DNA of 64,000 nucleotides from Saccopteryx bilineata (taxonomy: Eukaryota > Chordata > Mammalia > Chiroptera > Emballonuridae): NCBI RefSeq assembly GCF_036850765.1, contig NC_089490.1, positions 132,522,522 through 132,586,521 of the forward strand. The letters are read 5' to 3'. Numbering within the stretch: position 1 is the stretch's first letter; each line of letters opens with the position of its first letter. The position numbers and the translations under genes are program-made. The notes beneath the pieces were generated by a model that worked only from the letters and a program-made list of their open reading frames with translations, was not told the DNA's origin and ran no database searches. This document shows positions 52,113 to 64,000 of the stretch, piece after piece.

Positions 52113-53162
52113 ATTTCAGACTAAGAACCAATTATAGAAAGAATGCAGGGAAGTAATGAGTGACAGGGAACAGCCTGAAGGGACTCCAAAGGGACAAGTC
52201 AGACTCAGCTCTGAGAAGCTCCACCTTGACAGAGGGGCAGCAGCTGGCTGTGTAGGGCCAAAATGAGGTGGCCAGGAAACATGTGAGTAATGACACTTCC
52301 TCTGTTTGTCTCAGTTTTCGGTTGCCTGGGACTACCAGACCAGATTCAGCACGGGACTGCCAAAAACAAGAATTACAGGGCTATGTGGAACATCACAAAA
52401 AATAAAAGTCACACAACGGGCTTTCATGTGCAATACTGAGTTTCTCTTGGTTTTCCTTCCTGAGGGTTCCATGATGGGAAGGGAATCTGGCAACAAACTC
52501 CAGAACTTGCCACTTTTCTAATTAGAGATAGACAGAAACGCACTTATATCCATAATGTGTAAAACTAAGTCAAAACGGTTCCAGCCAGAGCCCCAAGGTC
52601 ATGTCAACAACAGGAAAGAACAAGGAACAAATAAATGAAACAGGATCATGTTTACATTCCTGTTGAAGTAGACAAACAAACCCTATGATCTGCTGACAAT
52701 AACCCTTCTGTGAAAACATGGACATCATCTATGCACACACACCAATCATATAACAAAGACACAAGCGCCTAGTTCAATTAAGAACTAACATATACACAGG
52801 ACTCTATACTCTTTGGTACAAAGAATGGCTCTCGCTCTCAAATGCTCTGCTCAGGATGGGTATGGATGGTAAAGAAGAAATCAGCTATTAGTTTGAAACT
52901 CAACCCAGAAACAAAAGCATGAGGAGCCTGGTCTCCATTTCGCTTGTTTCAGTGTTATACAATTCTTCTCCATACATCCTTTCCAAAAAAGGTTGGGCGG
53001 GAAAAGAAGAGTTGGTAATGTCATATGTTGACTTGGATCTATCTGGGGTGTTTTCCTACTAGGAATTGAACTAAATTAAAAATCACAGCATAATATCTCT
53101 GGAGTCTGAACAGGGCCCTTATACCACCATCAATGCTGAAGACTAACTGTTCAATGGGTCGC

Positions 53163-53180
53163 CCCCCCCCCCCCCGCCCC
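53163..53180 (+). repeat. C-run homopolymer
   Basis: A run of 14 C interrupted by one G and followed by CCCC. Length is likely to vary or be uncertain in reads. Confidence 0.85.
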
Positions 53181-54585
53181 AGTGGGTTAATGAGACTGAA
53201 TAAAAGCCAAAGTCAATGTATCTGGACAATAGGTTTAAGCCTGATAAGGGACCCAGTTGTTCAGGGATGCTTTATTTACTTTCAACTGTGTGGACAGTTG
53301 AAGAGTTCAGGTTCCTTGCAAACGCCAGCCGGCACCACTGGACATAAATTCAAACACTTCCTCACGTTAGGTTCTCTGCCTCCCCAGGAATGACAGGACT
53401 AAGGAAGTTACCCAGATGCAAAGGAGTGCTCCAAAGGGACATTTCTTCTTATAAAATTCCTTTAAGAGCAAAATTACTCTAATGCCAAAAAACAAAACAA
53501 AACAAAAACCCACCTTGGAAAATCAGAAAGAATTGAAATTTTCCATTATTCCATCACCCAAAGAAAAATACTATTAACATATTGATGTGTGTCTATCCAA
53601 TCCTTTTTTCATACTCACTTATTTATACACATATATATTCTTTAGAAAACTAGATCATCATAAACTTACAGTATGTAAATTATACTTCAATAAAGCTCTT
53701 AAAAAAAGTATTATCAAACTGGACAGGGATCATGGCTTGTTTTCTTCCAACATATATTGTGAATATGTTCATATTAATTATACTTTCCACAGTGGTTTTT
53801 TAATGACTACATGCTATATTTTCCTAGAAATGGCCAAAATTTACTTAACCTATCACCTATGTCGGTCATTTAGGTTATTCCTAATTTTTTCTCATTATAT
53901 ATAATATTATGATAAACACCTGTAGAACTAAATGTTTGCACGTTGATTATTCTGCATCAAGGTGTATGAATATTTTTTGTTTACAAAATTTTAAAGCTTT
54001 TATTAGCTATTATCTTAGTCCCTTCCAGAAAGGCCTCACCAGTGTAAATATTACCAGCAGTTTATGAGTGCCCATTTCACTACAACCTAGCCAACACCTG
54101 GTATTATATATAATTCCTTTTAATATCAGAAAATTAAGTGGACAAGAACTTAGCTCATTGTTACTTTAATCTTATTTTTTATTACTCATTTAGTTAAATT
54201 TTTTTCATGAGTTTAATAATTATTTCTTTTGTAAATACCTTCTTCATATCCTTTTTTTATTAAAATGCTTATATTTTTATCAAAATGTTTTACCATATTT
54301 TAAATACAATCATTTATAATAAAGGTTTTTTTTAATGCATGGCACATCTAATTTCCTACTTATTGTGTTTTTTTTCATTATTTTACTCTGATGGTTTTAA
54401 TTTCTACGTAATCAAGTGTCTCCATCTTTTCTGATGGCTGCCTTTGGAGAAACAGCTAAATTATATGACTCGCCGTCTGGATTTTCTTCTGGTTCTCTTT
54501 GACTTTGTTGTTAAATTTAACATTAACCCATATGAAATGTATTTTGGCTATAATGTGAGGGAAGGAGGTTTACCTTTGTATTTAT

Positions 54586-54629
54586 GTTATAATTTCACCT
54601 AGAGTTGGTTATAATTTCACCTAGAGTTT
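54586..54629. repeat. 22-bp tandem duplication
   Basis: GTTATAATTTCACCTAGAGT and the next two bases are repeated directly, with one difference at the last-but-one base. Confidence 0.9.
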
Positions 54630-54769
54630 GAAATATTACTTTTTTCACACACTAATTACTTAAAATAAAGTTGTTTCCACTTAGTGAATTTTCTTCTTTA
54701 TTCTATTGATGTAAAAATCTCTTCTGCAGCTAGTGCCACATCATTTTAATTATTACATATATATATATT

Positions 54770-55116
54770 TTTTTTTTTTTTTATTTTTATTTTTTTACAG
54801 AGATAGAGAGAGTCAGAGAGAGAGAGGGATAAATAGGGACAGACAGGAACGGAGAGAGATGAGAGGTATCAATCATCAGTTTTTCCTTGCAACACCTTAG
54901 TTGTTCATTGATTGCTTCTCATATGTGCCTTGACCACAGGTCTTCAGCAGAACGAGTAACCCCTTGCTCGAGCCAGCGACCTTGGGTCCAGGCTGGTGAG
55001 CTTTTTGCTCAAGCTAGATGAGCCCGCGCTTAAGCTGGCAACCTTGGGGTTTCAAACCTGGGTCTTCCGCATCTCAGTCCAAAGCTCTATCCACTGTGCC
55101 ACCGCCTGGTCAGGCT
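54770..55116 (-). mobile_element. Rhin-like SINE
   Basis: A T-run and ACAGAGATAGAGAGAGTCAG at one end and TGCCACCGCCTGGTCAGGC at the other. The AT-rich flanks do not give a clear target duplication. Confidence 0.92.
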
Positions 55117-55465
55117 TTATTATATTTTTATCATTTCAAAAATATCCAGCCAGGAGTCTCTTGCCTACTTTCTATTTCTTTTTAAAATATTTTCTTGCTT
55201 CTTATCATCTGTTGACTATCCCATCTAAACTTCAGTCAAAATGTCAAAAAAAACAACAACACAAAAGCACCTTTTGAGGTTTTGGTTTAGATCCCACTGA
55301 ATTTATACATTAATCTCTATAGAATTTGCTTCCTAACAATGTTGTCTTTTTATTCAGTTTAATTTATCTCTTAATTTATTAATGTCTTCTCTTGGATCTC
55401 ATACATAAAAATGTTTTCTTATAATTCCCACTTATTTTGTATTTTATGTTCCTATTATAAATGAT

Positions 55466-55772
55466 TTTTTTTAATTGAGAGAGACAGACAGAAAGGGAGA
55501 AAGATGAGAAGCATCAACTCATAGTTGCATCACTTTAGTTTTTCATTAATTGCTTCTCATATGTGCCTTAACCAGGAGGCTCAAGCCGAACCAGTGACCC
55601 CTTAATCAAAGCCAGCGACCTTGAGCTTTAAGCCAGTGACCTTTGGGCTCAAGTCAGGGCCTTGGGATCATGTTGATGATCTCACGCTCAAACTGGCAAC
55701 CTTGGGGTTTCGATCCTGGGATCTCAGCACCCCAGGTTGACAATCTATCCCACTGCACTCCTACTGGTCAGG
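55466..55772 (-). mobile_element. Long Rhin-like SINE, older
   Basis: GAGAAGCATCAACTCATAGT and CTACTGGTCAGG mark its ends, with the extra CAAGCC-type modules of the older subfamily. Flanks ATAAATGATTTTT and ATAAATGGGATTTTT are similar. Confidence 0.87.
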
Positions 55773-57244
55773 AATAAATGGGATTTTTAAATTATATTTT
55801 CTAATTAGTTATTTCTGGCATACAAGAAAGCTATTAATTTTGAATATATATTGTAATACTGGTCATCTTAATAAACTTCTTTCATAGATCCAATATTTTT
55901 TCAGTCAATTCCTTTGAATATTTAAGGTAAACCATCTAATTATTTTATTTTTCCTTTCCAATATTTTTACTTCCCATTTTTCCTATCTTATTACATTGGT
56001 TAGGACTTCAAAAACAGTGGAACAATAGAGATAAAAATTTACATTCTGGCCCCTAACTCATTAGAGGGGAAATACAGTAAAGTATTTGTCGGGCCAGTGC
56101 TACTGTTCCTGTCCAAGGTCCATGGTCCAAGGACTTGGTGCAAAAGAAGTACAAAGCAGAGAAGGCAGCAGTTTCTACACATTTACTAAAACTGAACAAA
56201 AAGCTTTTGAGAAACACATAAGATACTGAATACTAAAATAGACCAAGTGAAGACAATACTAATATTTTCTAACGTAAACACAAGACTTGACAGGAAGAGG
56301 ATTAGAATGGAGATGAGCAGATGTCAGACTTTCTGTTAGCCCTACAGTGAGGAGGGCTCAAAGCACAGTGACCTCAGAGCCCAGCGGGGGGAGGCTGAAG
56401 GGAGGTCAAAGAGCCAGCCACTGATTTCCTAGTGGGGTAGCCAGGTTTTTCCTCTGACTCTCACAAGAGGGAAGCAGGCTCCCTTATTCATTCCTCACCT
56501 CCTCTTTCTGCAACTACATCCATCTCCAACTCCTCCAAGAAGCCATCCAAGACCATCCAGATGAAAGCTGGCCACTTGCCCTTCAGACCTGGCAAAGTAC
56601 TCATCTGACCTTGACCTCCTCACTGGCATGACTTTCCAGGACACAATGACACCTCACTATACACATCTGGCCACCTTACTCCTCACTTAAACTCCACAAA
56701 ATTGCTACAACGAATTGTTCTCAAGGAAACTGGTTCTAGATTCTCGCTCAGGGCCTGTATCTTCCAGCTGTCATATAATAGTGAGGATCTTAGCTGTGTG
56801 GTCCCCAAACAGAAGGAAGACTTAAATGTGAACTTAAATGAGGGATGGTGGCAAACACAGGCAGGTCCACTAAAATAATGAGAAGCAAGTGAGGAAAGAA
56901 GGGGAGGAGGCAGGAAAACAAAGAAACAGATAAATATTCCCATACTAGAGACCGATGGAGTTTGTTAAAAGCCCAACACTTTGTACGTAAGCAGTACCAT
57001 AACAGATTCATAACAACTGAAAGTCATCCAAAACCTTAATTGACGTTTCATCCCCTTCACTTAAAAAAGTATTTTTCCTCAAAATAGTTAAAAGTGCCTT
57101 TGTTTTAACGGGTAAAGTTTTCAGGAAAGGCTACAAGGGACCTTTCATTTCTTAAGTGCCAGGCCCATGCATGGGTGGCGCTGGTTACACCACCAAATTC
57201 AAGCCACACAGTAACCCTGAACCACCGTATTACAAATCAGAAAA

Positions 57245-57825
57245 CTGTAACTTGGAATGACCCTATGATTCAGCAATTCCACATCTGGGTATATGCGCAA
57301 AAGAATTAAAAGCAAGGCCTGGACTGTTGATAGCAGTATTATTCACAATAGCCAAAAGGTGGAAACAACCCAAGTGCCCATCCACAGACGAGTAGATTTA
57401 AACATGTGGTATCTACATAAAATGGAATAGCATTCACCCTTAAAAAGGAAGGAGATTCGACACGTGCCACATGTGTGGACCTTTAAGATGTTACACTAAG
57501 TGAAATAAGCCAGTCACAAAAAAGACCAAATGCTGTCAGATTCTATTTACGCAACGTAACTAGAGTAGTCAAATTCATAGAAACAGAGAGTAGGATTGTG
57601 GTTGCCAAGGGCTGGAGAGAGAGGGCGATGGGGGGGCTGTTGTTTAACAGAGAGTTTCAGTTTAGGAAGATGAGAATGTTCTGGAGACGGATGGAGGTGA
57701 TGGTTCTCAACAATGTGAAGGGACTTAGTGCCACTGAGCTGTGCACTTAAAAATGGTTAAAATGGTAAACATCATGTTATGTATACGTTACCACAATTTT
57801 TTAAAAGAGAGAAGAAATGAAAAAA
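57245..57825 (+). mobile_element. L1 3'-end fragment
   Basis: Contains ATTCACAATAGCCAAAAGGT, TAAGTGAAATAAGCCAGTCA, GGAGACGGATGGAGGTGATG and TGTATACGTTACCACAATTT, the standard order of ORF2 end and 3' UTR in old L1M elements. No open frame survives. Confidence 0.92.
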
Positions 57826-57884
57826 GGAGGGAGGAAAGGAGAAAGAAAAAACAAAACAAAACTATGGCTCAAAAAAAATATATA

Positions 57885-58085
57885 GCCTGACCTGTGGTGG
57901 CGCAGTGGATAAAGCGTCAACCTGGAAATGCTGAGGTCGCCGGTTCAAAACCCTGGGCTTGCCTGGTCAAGGCACATATGGGAGTTGATGCTTCCAGCTC
58001 CTCCCCCCTTCTCTCTTCTCTCTCCCTCTCTGTCTCTCTCTCCCTCTCTCTCTCCTCTCTAAAAATGAATAAATAAATGATTTAA
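57885..58085 (+). mobile_element. Short tRNA-derived SINE (family C), complete
   Basis: Head GCCTGACCTGTGGTGGCGCA, body GGGCTTGCCTGGTCAAGGCA, CT-rich block, and tail AATGAATAAATAAATG. It is the best-preserved family-C copy. Confidence 0.93.
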
Positions 58086-60029
58086 AAAAAAATTTTTTTA
58101 AATATATATACTGTGCAGCTGGAAGGCAGTGAGACCAAATACCGTGTGGTCAAATCCAGAGTCCAAGCCTCCTTTCCCCCTTCCTACAGGGCACCTCCCA
58201 GCACCCCAGCCCCACCCACCTCAGCCCCGGAAGCCCTGCCCTCACACAGCAAAGGCACCATGGGTGCCCTCTCCTGCCCTCCAGCAACTGTCTGTTGCTA
58301 AGGAGCCGCCTCTGCCTGATGTCCCAGCATACCTGCCGCCCACACCTGCCGGCCAGGGCAGCCAGAGCCCTGGGTAGCATCTCAGAGGACGGGCTGGGCT
58401 GTGATGGAGAAGGACAGGGCTGAGGGCTGAGGGCTGGGGACCGGAGACTGGAGAAGAGCTGGGAAATGCAGGTGACCAGCTGACTGTCAGCAACCATCAA
58501 CACTGCCCCTGCGTCAGCCCTTCACACCACAACTTTTGCTAATACCCAGAAACGCTGATTTCCTTGTAAATTCTAAAGCGCACCAGACTCTTACCCACCC
58601 AAGCCCGCAGCCTCAGCCCATCCACACACCACCTCTCCTTTGGCCAGACAAGCGCTCCTGCAGACTCCAGGATCAATTCTGACCAGTCTGAAAGTCTAGG
58701 CTTGTACAGGACCCGCTAGGACAGCCTTCCCCTGACTCTCTCAGGCACAGTTTAAACATTTCTTCCTTTCTGTTGCCCCTGAAACTTAGTATAAAAATTA
58801 TTATATTTTATTGTAATCATTAATTTGTAGATCTCCCCAGCAGCCTGCAAGTCTCCTGAAGACAGGGCCCATACCTGCAGTTCTAACACCTGGACCAGTG
58901 CCTCCCACGTGGCCCAGAAACACCAGATGAGTGGATCAATGGCGAGATGAATGAGCTGAGTTTTCTTAGCAGTAGAAACCACAATGCTATGCTAATTGGT
59001 GTGGTTAAAACATAGCAATAGATGTGATGGCCGCGGGAAAGTGACCACATCCCTCCTCTTCATTCTCACCCTCCACCAGCTGCCCATGAGCCTCAGCTGT
59101 CTGACACAACATCCTCAGCTCTCTTCTCACAGATGCTCACTGCTGTTACATCGTCAGAAACATCCAGAAGGCAAGGAGGGAGGACATCTCCACGAAGTGC
59201 ATGGACTGGGGGCACACTTCATGCCTGATGTCCCTGAAGACAGCAGGCCCAGCAGCACAGCCAGCAGGACACTGGCCAGGGAGCCAGACGAACAGGGTTT
59301 CTGAACAGGGTTTCCATCCTCATTTGGCCTCATCATTAGTGGTGTGGCCTCGGGCAAGCCGCTTAGACTTTCTATTCTGCAATTTCCTCACAGCAAGTGG
59401 GAGATTATTTTATAGGGAGGTCTCAGAAGAGACCAGCATAAATGCAGAACTCAATGGGTCTTGCTCCAGGCTGTGAGGGGGCATGGCCATCTCAGGAAGG
59501 AGCAGACTGGCCTAGAAGAGCCCCAACGCTGGGCGAGAGTGCCCAGGCCGGCAGTTCCCAACAGCGTGCATGCTAAGTCAGAAGAGGGACACTGCAGCAA
59601 AAAGGCCACAGGGCCTCTGCCCAGTTCCCTCCCTGGCTCCGGCCCATTTATCTCCCCACCCCACCAGAAAGCAGAGCAAGGGATATCATAAAAGATGGCA
59701 AAAGGGGACTCACCTGGGGCCACCTACTGAGAAAGGAGCAAGTCTGGAGGGGACGCTGTCAGCCATTCCAGCAGAGAGGGCCTCAGAGACAGGCTGCAGG
59801 GGTGTCGGTGGGGGAGGGCAGAGGCCTGCTTCCCTGGGACATCCCTGATTTCAATACTTCTTCCTCATCACTGTGAACATCCTACTTTTCATGTCAGATG
59901 TCTCCACGCAGGATTAGGAAAACATATTCAAAACCATGTTCTCACATCATAGATCAAGATAAGTATGCTAAGAGTCAATGAAAAACTGAACTGGCCTTCA
60001 GCGAAAGCCTAAAAAGCCTAAAGCCCAAA

Positions 60030-60257
60030 CCACAATGAGGTACTCACTGCCCCCAGGATGGCTGTGGTCAAAACAATCGGTGATAACAGGTGTTGGCAAC
60101 CTTGTGGAGAGACAGGAGCCTCCCTCCCTACACTGCTGGCGGGAACAGTAAATGGTACAGCCAGGGCGGAAAACAGTTTGGAAGTTCCTCAAAAAGTTAA
60201 AGATAGTATTACCCTAGAACCCAGCAAGTCCATTCCAAGAGAAAACATATGCACATG
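60030..60257 (+). mobile_element. L1 fragment, first part
   Basis: TGAGGTACTCACTGCCCCCA, GGCGGGAACAGTAAATGGTA and GGAAAACAGTTTGGAAGTTC are L1 ORF2-end sequence. It is broken at 60275 by a SINE and resumes after 60765. Confidence 0.87.
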
Positions 60258-60274
60258 AAAAAACCTGTTGATGG

Positions 60275-60579
60275 GCCTGACCAGGCGGTGGCGCAGTGCA
60301 TAGAGCATCAGACTGGGATGCAGAAGATCCAGGTTCGAGACCCCGAGGTCACCAGCTTGAGTGCAGGCTCATCTGGTTTGAGCAAAGCTCACCAGCTTGT
60401 ACCCAAGGTCGCTGGCTCGAGCAAGGGGTTACTAGGTCTGCTGAAGGCCCACAGTCAAGGCACATATGAGAAAGCAATCAATGAACAACTAAGGTGTCTC
60501 AACGAAAAACTGATGATTGATGCTTCTCATCTCTCTCCATTCCTAATTCTCTCTCTGTCTCTGTAAAAACAAACAAACA
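60275..60579 (+). mobile_element. Rhin-like SINE within an L1
   Basis: AAAAAACCTGTTGATGG is perfectly repeated at 60258-60274 and 60580-60596. Head GCCTGACCAGGCGGTGGCGC; tail with CAAACAAACAAA. Confidence 0.95.
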
Positions 60580-60595
60580 AAAAAACCTGTTGATG

Positions 60596-60765
60596 GCCTG
60601 ACCTGTGGTGGCACAGTGGACAAAGCGTTGACCTGGAATGCTGAGGTCGCTGGTTCAAAACTCCAGGCTTGCCCAGTCAAGGCACATATGAGAAGCAACT
60701 ACTACGAGTTGATGCTTCTGCTCCTATCCCCCTTTCTCTCTCCCCTCCTGTCCATGAATGAATAT
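60596..60765 (+). mobile_element. Family-C SINE abutting the previous SINE
   Basis: Head GCCTGACCTGTGGTGGCACA follows the target duplication of the previous SINE at once. Tail AATGAATGAATATT then L1 sequence again. Confidence 0.92.
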
Positions 60766-61200
60766 TAATCACTCACAATAGCCAAAAAGTGGAAGCAAAC
60801 CACGGCCATCCACTGATCCATGGGTGAGCAACCTGCAGTACCCTCCCTGCAACAGACCACCATCCAGCTATGAAAAGGAACAGAGTATTGACACAGCACA
60901 ACACACAAGGGCAGTGAAAACACTGCTCAGCCAAAGAAGCCAGACACTGGGGCCACGTGTTGTGTGATCCCATTTCTGTGAAACGCCCAGAATCGGCAAG
61001 TCCAGGGAGCCTGAGGGTAGACTGGTGTTTGGTGTGGGTGGGGGAATGGGGAGTAGTCTGAACCGATGAGGAGTTTCTTCTTGGGGTATAAGAATGTGCT
61101 GAAATCAGACAGAAGTGATGGCTGACTGCACAGCTCTGTGACTACACTAAACACCACCAGTACCCTTTAGAAGAGTGAATTTTATAGTATATAAAGTATA
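60766..61200 (+). mobile_element. L1 fragment, continued to the 3' end
   Basis: CACTCACAATAGCCAAAAAG, GATCCCATTTCTGTGAAACG, CACAGCTCTGTGACTACACT and AGAGTGAATTTTATAGTAT finish the L1 begun at 60030. Confidence 0.88.
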
Positions 61201-62220
61201 CATACATTTTTAAATGAACTTTAAAGAGTCCATATAGTGTAAGCCAACACACAATGCAAAATAAATAAATAAAAGAGGAAGCAAGCATAAAGTAATGAGA
61301 CTGTGTTACTCAGCATCTTTTTAATTCTTTGAACAAGCAACAAGAACAGGCTGTAAGGACCAAAAAAATGAGGAAAGGAAAAGGCCAAGCCGACCCAGGA
61401 GGAGGGAAAACAACCAGGGAAATCCCATTTCTAGCCCAATCACGTACAGAAAACCTGTCAGCCGCTAGAGGCCACCTTTAACTGCTACAGAGAAAATGGA
61501 CATCACGGACTTGTGTCAGAGAAGCAGACGTGCACAAAACGAGGCTCTGGTCACCTGACCCGCCAGAATGCAGACATAGACGTTCCCATGCCCAGTCGCA
61601 CCAGCTGAAGGACCCAGAAAACGTAGCTGAGTGAGCACTTCCCATCCCATGACACAGAACCGATGTTCACTGACCAGCTTTTCCAGTCCATCTTTCCAGA
61701 AGAAGCCTTGCCATTGACTGACAACCCACAGTGCACCACAAAGTGGGGCGGTAGCACCTCCTTCAGCAGTTCTCTGGGAAGTAAACTTTCTTCCTTTAGA
61801 GAGGAGTTTGGCAGTGGGAATGCCCTTTGCATCACCAGCATGCACTGTTGGTAATGAGCTACACAAGCAGCACCAGGACAGACAGAAATGCGCACCCCAG
61901 GAGGAAGGGCGCAGAAGCTTCAGCAGGCCTGCCTGCAAGGTCACACCAGCTCCTGGGCCTGAGGCTCCCTGCTGCAAAGTGAGGAGATGGCAACAGACTG
62001 CCTTGAGGTTCCAGAGCAGTCCCGCCTGGAGCTTTCAATCCAGTGCTGGCCCACCATGAATCCACCAGTGATAACGACTTGGGTGTTGAAGCTTTACCTG
62101 CTTGTTGCAACAACCATTATTCCAAAGTACCTTTGTCTATAACATAAAAGAAGAAATGATCAGCTATCTTGAATCTCCCACTAAGCAAGATACAAAATTC
62201 ACCAAAGTGGTCTTGTGTTT

Positions 62221-62590
62221 CTTTTTATTTTCTTCTTCTTTTTCCAAGTGAGAGGAGGGGAGATAGAAAGACAGACTTCCACATGCACCCTGACCAGGAC
62301 CCACCTGGCTAGAATCCATCAGCCACTGTCTGGGGTCAATGCTCTGCTCATCTGGGGCCATGCTTGCAACTGTGCTATTTTTAGCACCTGAGGCTGAGGC
62401 TCTATGGAGCCATCCTCAGCACCTGGGTCAACGTGCTTGAACCAATCAAACCATGGCTGCAGGAGGGGAAAAGAGAGAAAAAGAAGGGGAGGAGTGAAGA
62501 AGCAGATGGTTGCTTCTCCTGTGTGCCCGGACCAGGAATCAAACCCAGGACTTCCACACGCGGAGCCAACGCTCTACCACTGGCCAGGGC
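62221..62590 (-). mobile_element. VES-like SINE, old
   Basis: Plus strand has TTCCACATGCACCCTGACCA, CACCTGAGGCTGAGGCTC and ends CTCTACCACTGGCCAGGGC with part of the head missing. It is strongly diverged. Confidence 0.85.
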
Positions 62591-62606
62591 GGATCTTCTG
62601 TTTCTT

Positions 62607-62961
62607 TTTTTTTTTTTTTTTGCATTTTTCTGAAGCTGGAAACGGGGAGGCAGTCAGACTCCCGCATGTGCCCGACCGAGATCCACCCGGCACGGCACGC
62701 CCACCAGGGGGCGTCGCTCTGTTGCAACCAGAGCCATCCTAGCACCTGAGGCAGAGGCCACGGAGCCATCCTCAGCGCCCGGGCCATCTTTGCTCCAGTG
62801 GAGCCTCGGCTGCGGGAGGGGAAGAGAGAGACAGAGAGGAAGGAGAGGGGGAGGGGTGGAGAAGCAGATGGGCGCTTCTCCTGTGTGCCCTGGCCGGGAA
62901 TCGAACCCGGGACTCCTGCACGCCAGGCCGCCGCTCTACCACTGAGCTAACCGGACAGGGC
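62607..62961 (-). mobile_element. VES-like SINE, young
   Basis: CTGTTTCTT is repeated at 62598-62606 and 62962-62970. The head reads on the minus strand as CCCTGTCCGGTTAGCTCAGT. One CTCF-like core lies at about 62700-62713. Confidence 0.95.
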
Positions 62962-63000
62962 CTGTTTCTTAAGTAAGATGGAAAATACATCTTCATGGGG

Positions 63001-63020
63001 TGGGTGGTGGGGGGGGAACT
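63001..63020 (+). repeat. G-rich simple sequence
   Basis: TGGGTGGTGGGGGGGG, a short G-rich stretch with several G-runs. Confidence 0.7.
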
Positions 63021-63095
63021 CTTCATTAAACAGCTGAATGTTTTTAGTAAGGAGAGAACTTCAGGTGAGGGTGTGCCTTTTTAAAGTGGCATGCA

Positions 63096-63096
63096 T

Positions 63097-63128
<32 letters not shown>
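63096..63128. repeat. CA microsatellite
   Basis: About 14 uninterrupted CA dinucleotides followed by TACACA, likely polymorphic. Confidence 0.95.
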
Positions 63129-63626
63129 ATTTCAGGGCTATGCTGACCACTGTAATTTGTAATTTTTTCTTGATGAAAGAAGGCTAAGAAAAAAAGGTGT
63201 GTGACAACATGAGAGAGCTGGTAGAGTTAATAACACAAAATATATGTAGCCCTTCAAATGTCCAGGGTCTGGGTATTATGATAAAAGCTTTTGACTGTTA
63301 GGAGCAAAACTGGGCTGCAAGGCCTGACACTCCAACCCCTGTGGTACCTGTCCTGCCCACCATCTCCCTGAATCCTTACAGAAATCTCATTAGGCAAGAA
63401 AGGCTGACCCAAGCCCTTCTGACAACTGACAAAAACGAGACCGTATGTCCAAGCGAATGAGCGGCAGACTACGGCCAGAATTAAGGTCTCCTGACTCCCA
63501 GCTCCAGGAAGATGTGTAGTCATGATATTTAGGCCTCAGATTTCTTCCTTAACCTCATGATTCTCCCTGGATTTTCTCCATGAAGGGAAAATAATACACA
63601 ACAGCCAACCCAAACCTGAGAAATTA

Positions 63627-63800
63627 CCGTATTTTTCGCTCCATAAGACGCACCTGACCATAAGACACACCTAAGATTTTAAGGAGGAAAATAAGAAAAA
63701 AAATATTCTGAACCAAATGGTGTGTTAAAATATTGAATAAAATACCGTATTTTTCACTCCATAAGATGCACAGGCATTTTCCCCTCTACTTTTTGGGGAA
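63627..63800. mobile_element. Terminal-repeat transposon relic
   Basis: ACCGTATTTTTCGCTCCATA at 63627 and ACCGTATTTTTCACTCCATA at 63744 are direct copies of one terminus, each followed by AAGACGCAC or AAGATGCAC. The opposite end is not seen; two partial elements are possible. Confidence 0.6.
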
Positions 63801-63807
63801 AAAAGTA

Positions 63808-64000
63808 CATCTTTTTTTTTTTTTGTATTTTTCTGAAGCTGGAAACAGGGAGAGTCAGACAGACTCCAGCATGCGCCGGACCGGGATCCACCCGGCACGC
63901 CCACCAGGGGGCGATGCTCTGCCCCTCCGGGGCGTCACTCTGCCGCGACCAGAGCCACTCTAGCGCCTGGGGCAGAGGCCAAGGAGCCATCCCCAGCGCC
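63808..64000 (-). mobile_element. VES-like SINE, cut by the window end
   Basis: Tail half present: T-run, TTTCTGAAGCTGGAAACAGG, CATGCGCCGGACCGGGATCC and CCACCAGGGGGCGATGCTC. The head lies beyond 64000. Confidence 0.93.

Noticed and set aside
58113..58503. Proline-rich frames on both strands as a coding exon or upstream DPYSL2 exon
   Set aside because: No match to CRMP sequence and no domain; composition reflects local C-rich DNA.
57245..61200. Intact L1 able to move
   Set aside because: Only 3' portions are present, heavily diverged and interrupted by SINEs; no long ORF2 frame remains.

Overview
The window is mammalian nuclear DNA, most likely from a bat (Chiroptera). The exons match a conserved vertebrate gene and follow GT-AG splicing. 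The interspersed repeats are dominated by tRNA-derived SINEs of the type I associate with bat genomes: a VES-like family with a long tail, a second family resembling bat Rhin-type SINEs, and a shorter third family. Tc1/mariner, Tigger and L1 relics are also present. I cannot fix the bat family or species from the sequence alone.

The only protein-coding gene I can support is DPYSL2 (collapsin response mediator protein 2, CRMP2), on the minus strand. Eleven consecutive coding exons (exons 4 to 14 of the usual 14) lie between 37539 and 6204. They have canonical splice sites and matching phases, and they encode residues 105 to 572 without interruption. The residue count reproduces the known CRMP2 landmarks: Lys374, Tyr479, Cys504, Thr509, Thr514, Ser518, Ser522 and Thr555. 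The 3' UTR runs from 6203 to a poly(A) signal at 3781-3776. Coding exons 1 to 3 were not found and presumably lie beyond 64000.

Layout: 1-3750 is sequence downstream of the gene, with SINEs and two short tandem duplications. 3755-6295 is the terminal exon. 6296-37374 holds ten introns of about 0.45 to 9.4 kb. 37540-64000 is part of one large intron (intron 3, at least 26 kb) with no exon found, filled by SINEs, L1 3' ends, a MIR, a Tigger element, small terminal-inverted-repeat transposons and unique sequence.

The most unusual structure is a GC-rich minisatellite at 17331-17980. It has about 20 copies of a 32-bp unit with no length variation and starts about 10 nt inside intron 10, next to the exon 10 splice donor. 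Because 32 is not a multiple of three and the unit has no stop codon, long repetitive frames run through it. One continues in frame from exon 10. Other points of interest are a CTCF-like core inside the last coding exon, paired CTCF-like cores carried by the VES-like SINEs, a perfect RFX X-box palindrome in intron 4, and SINE insertions with intact target-site duplications.
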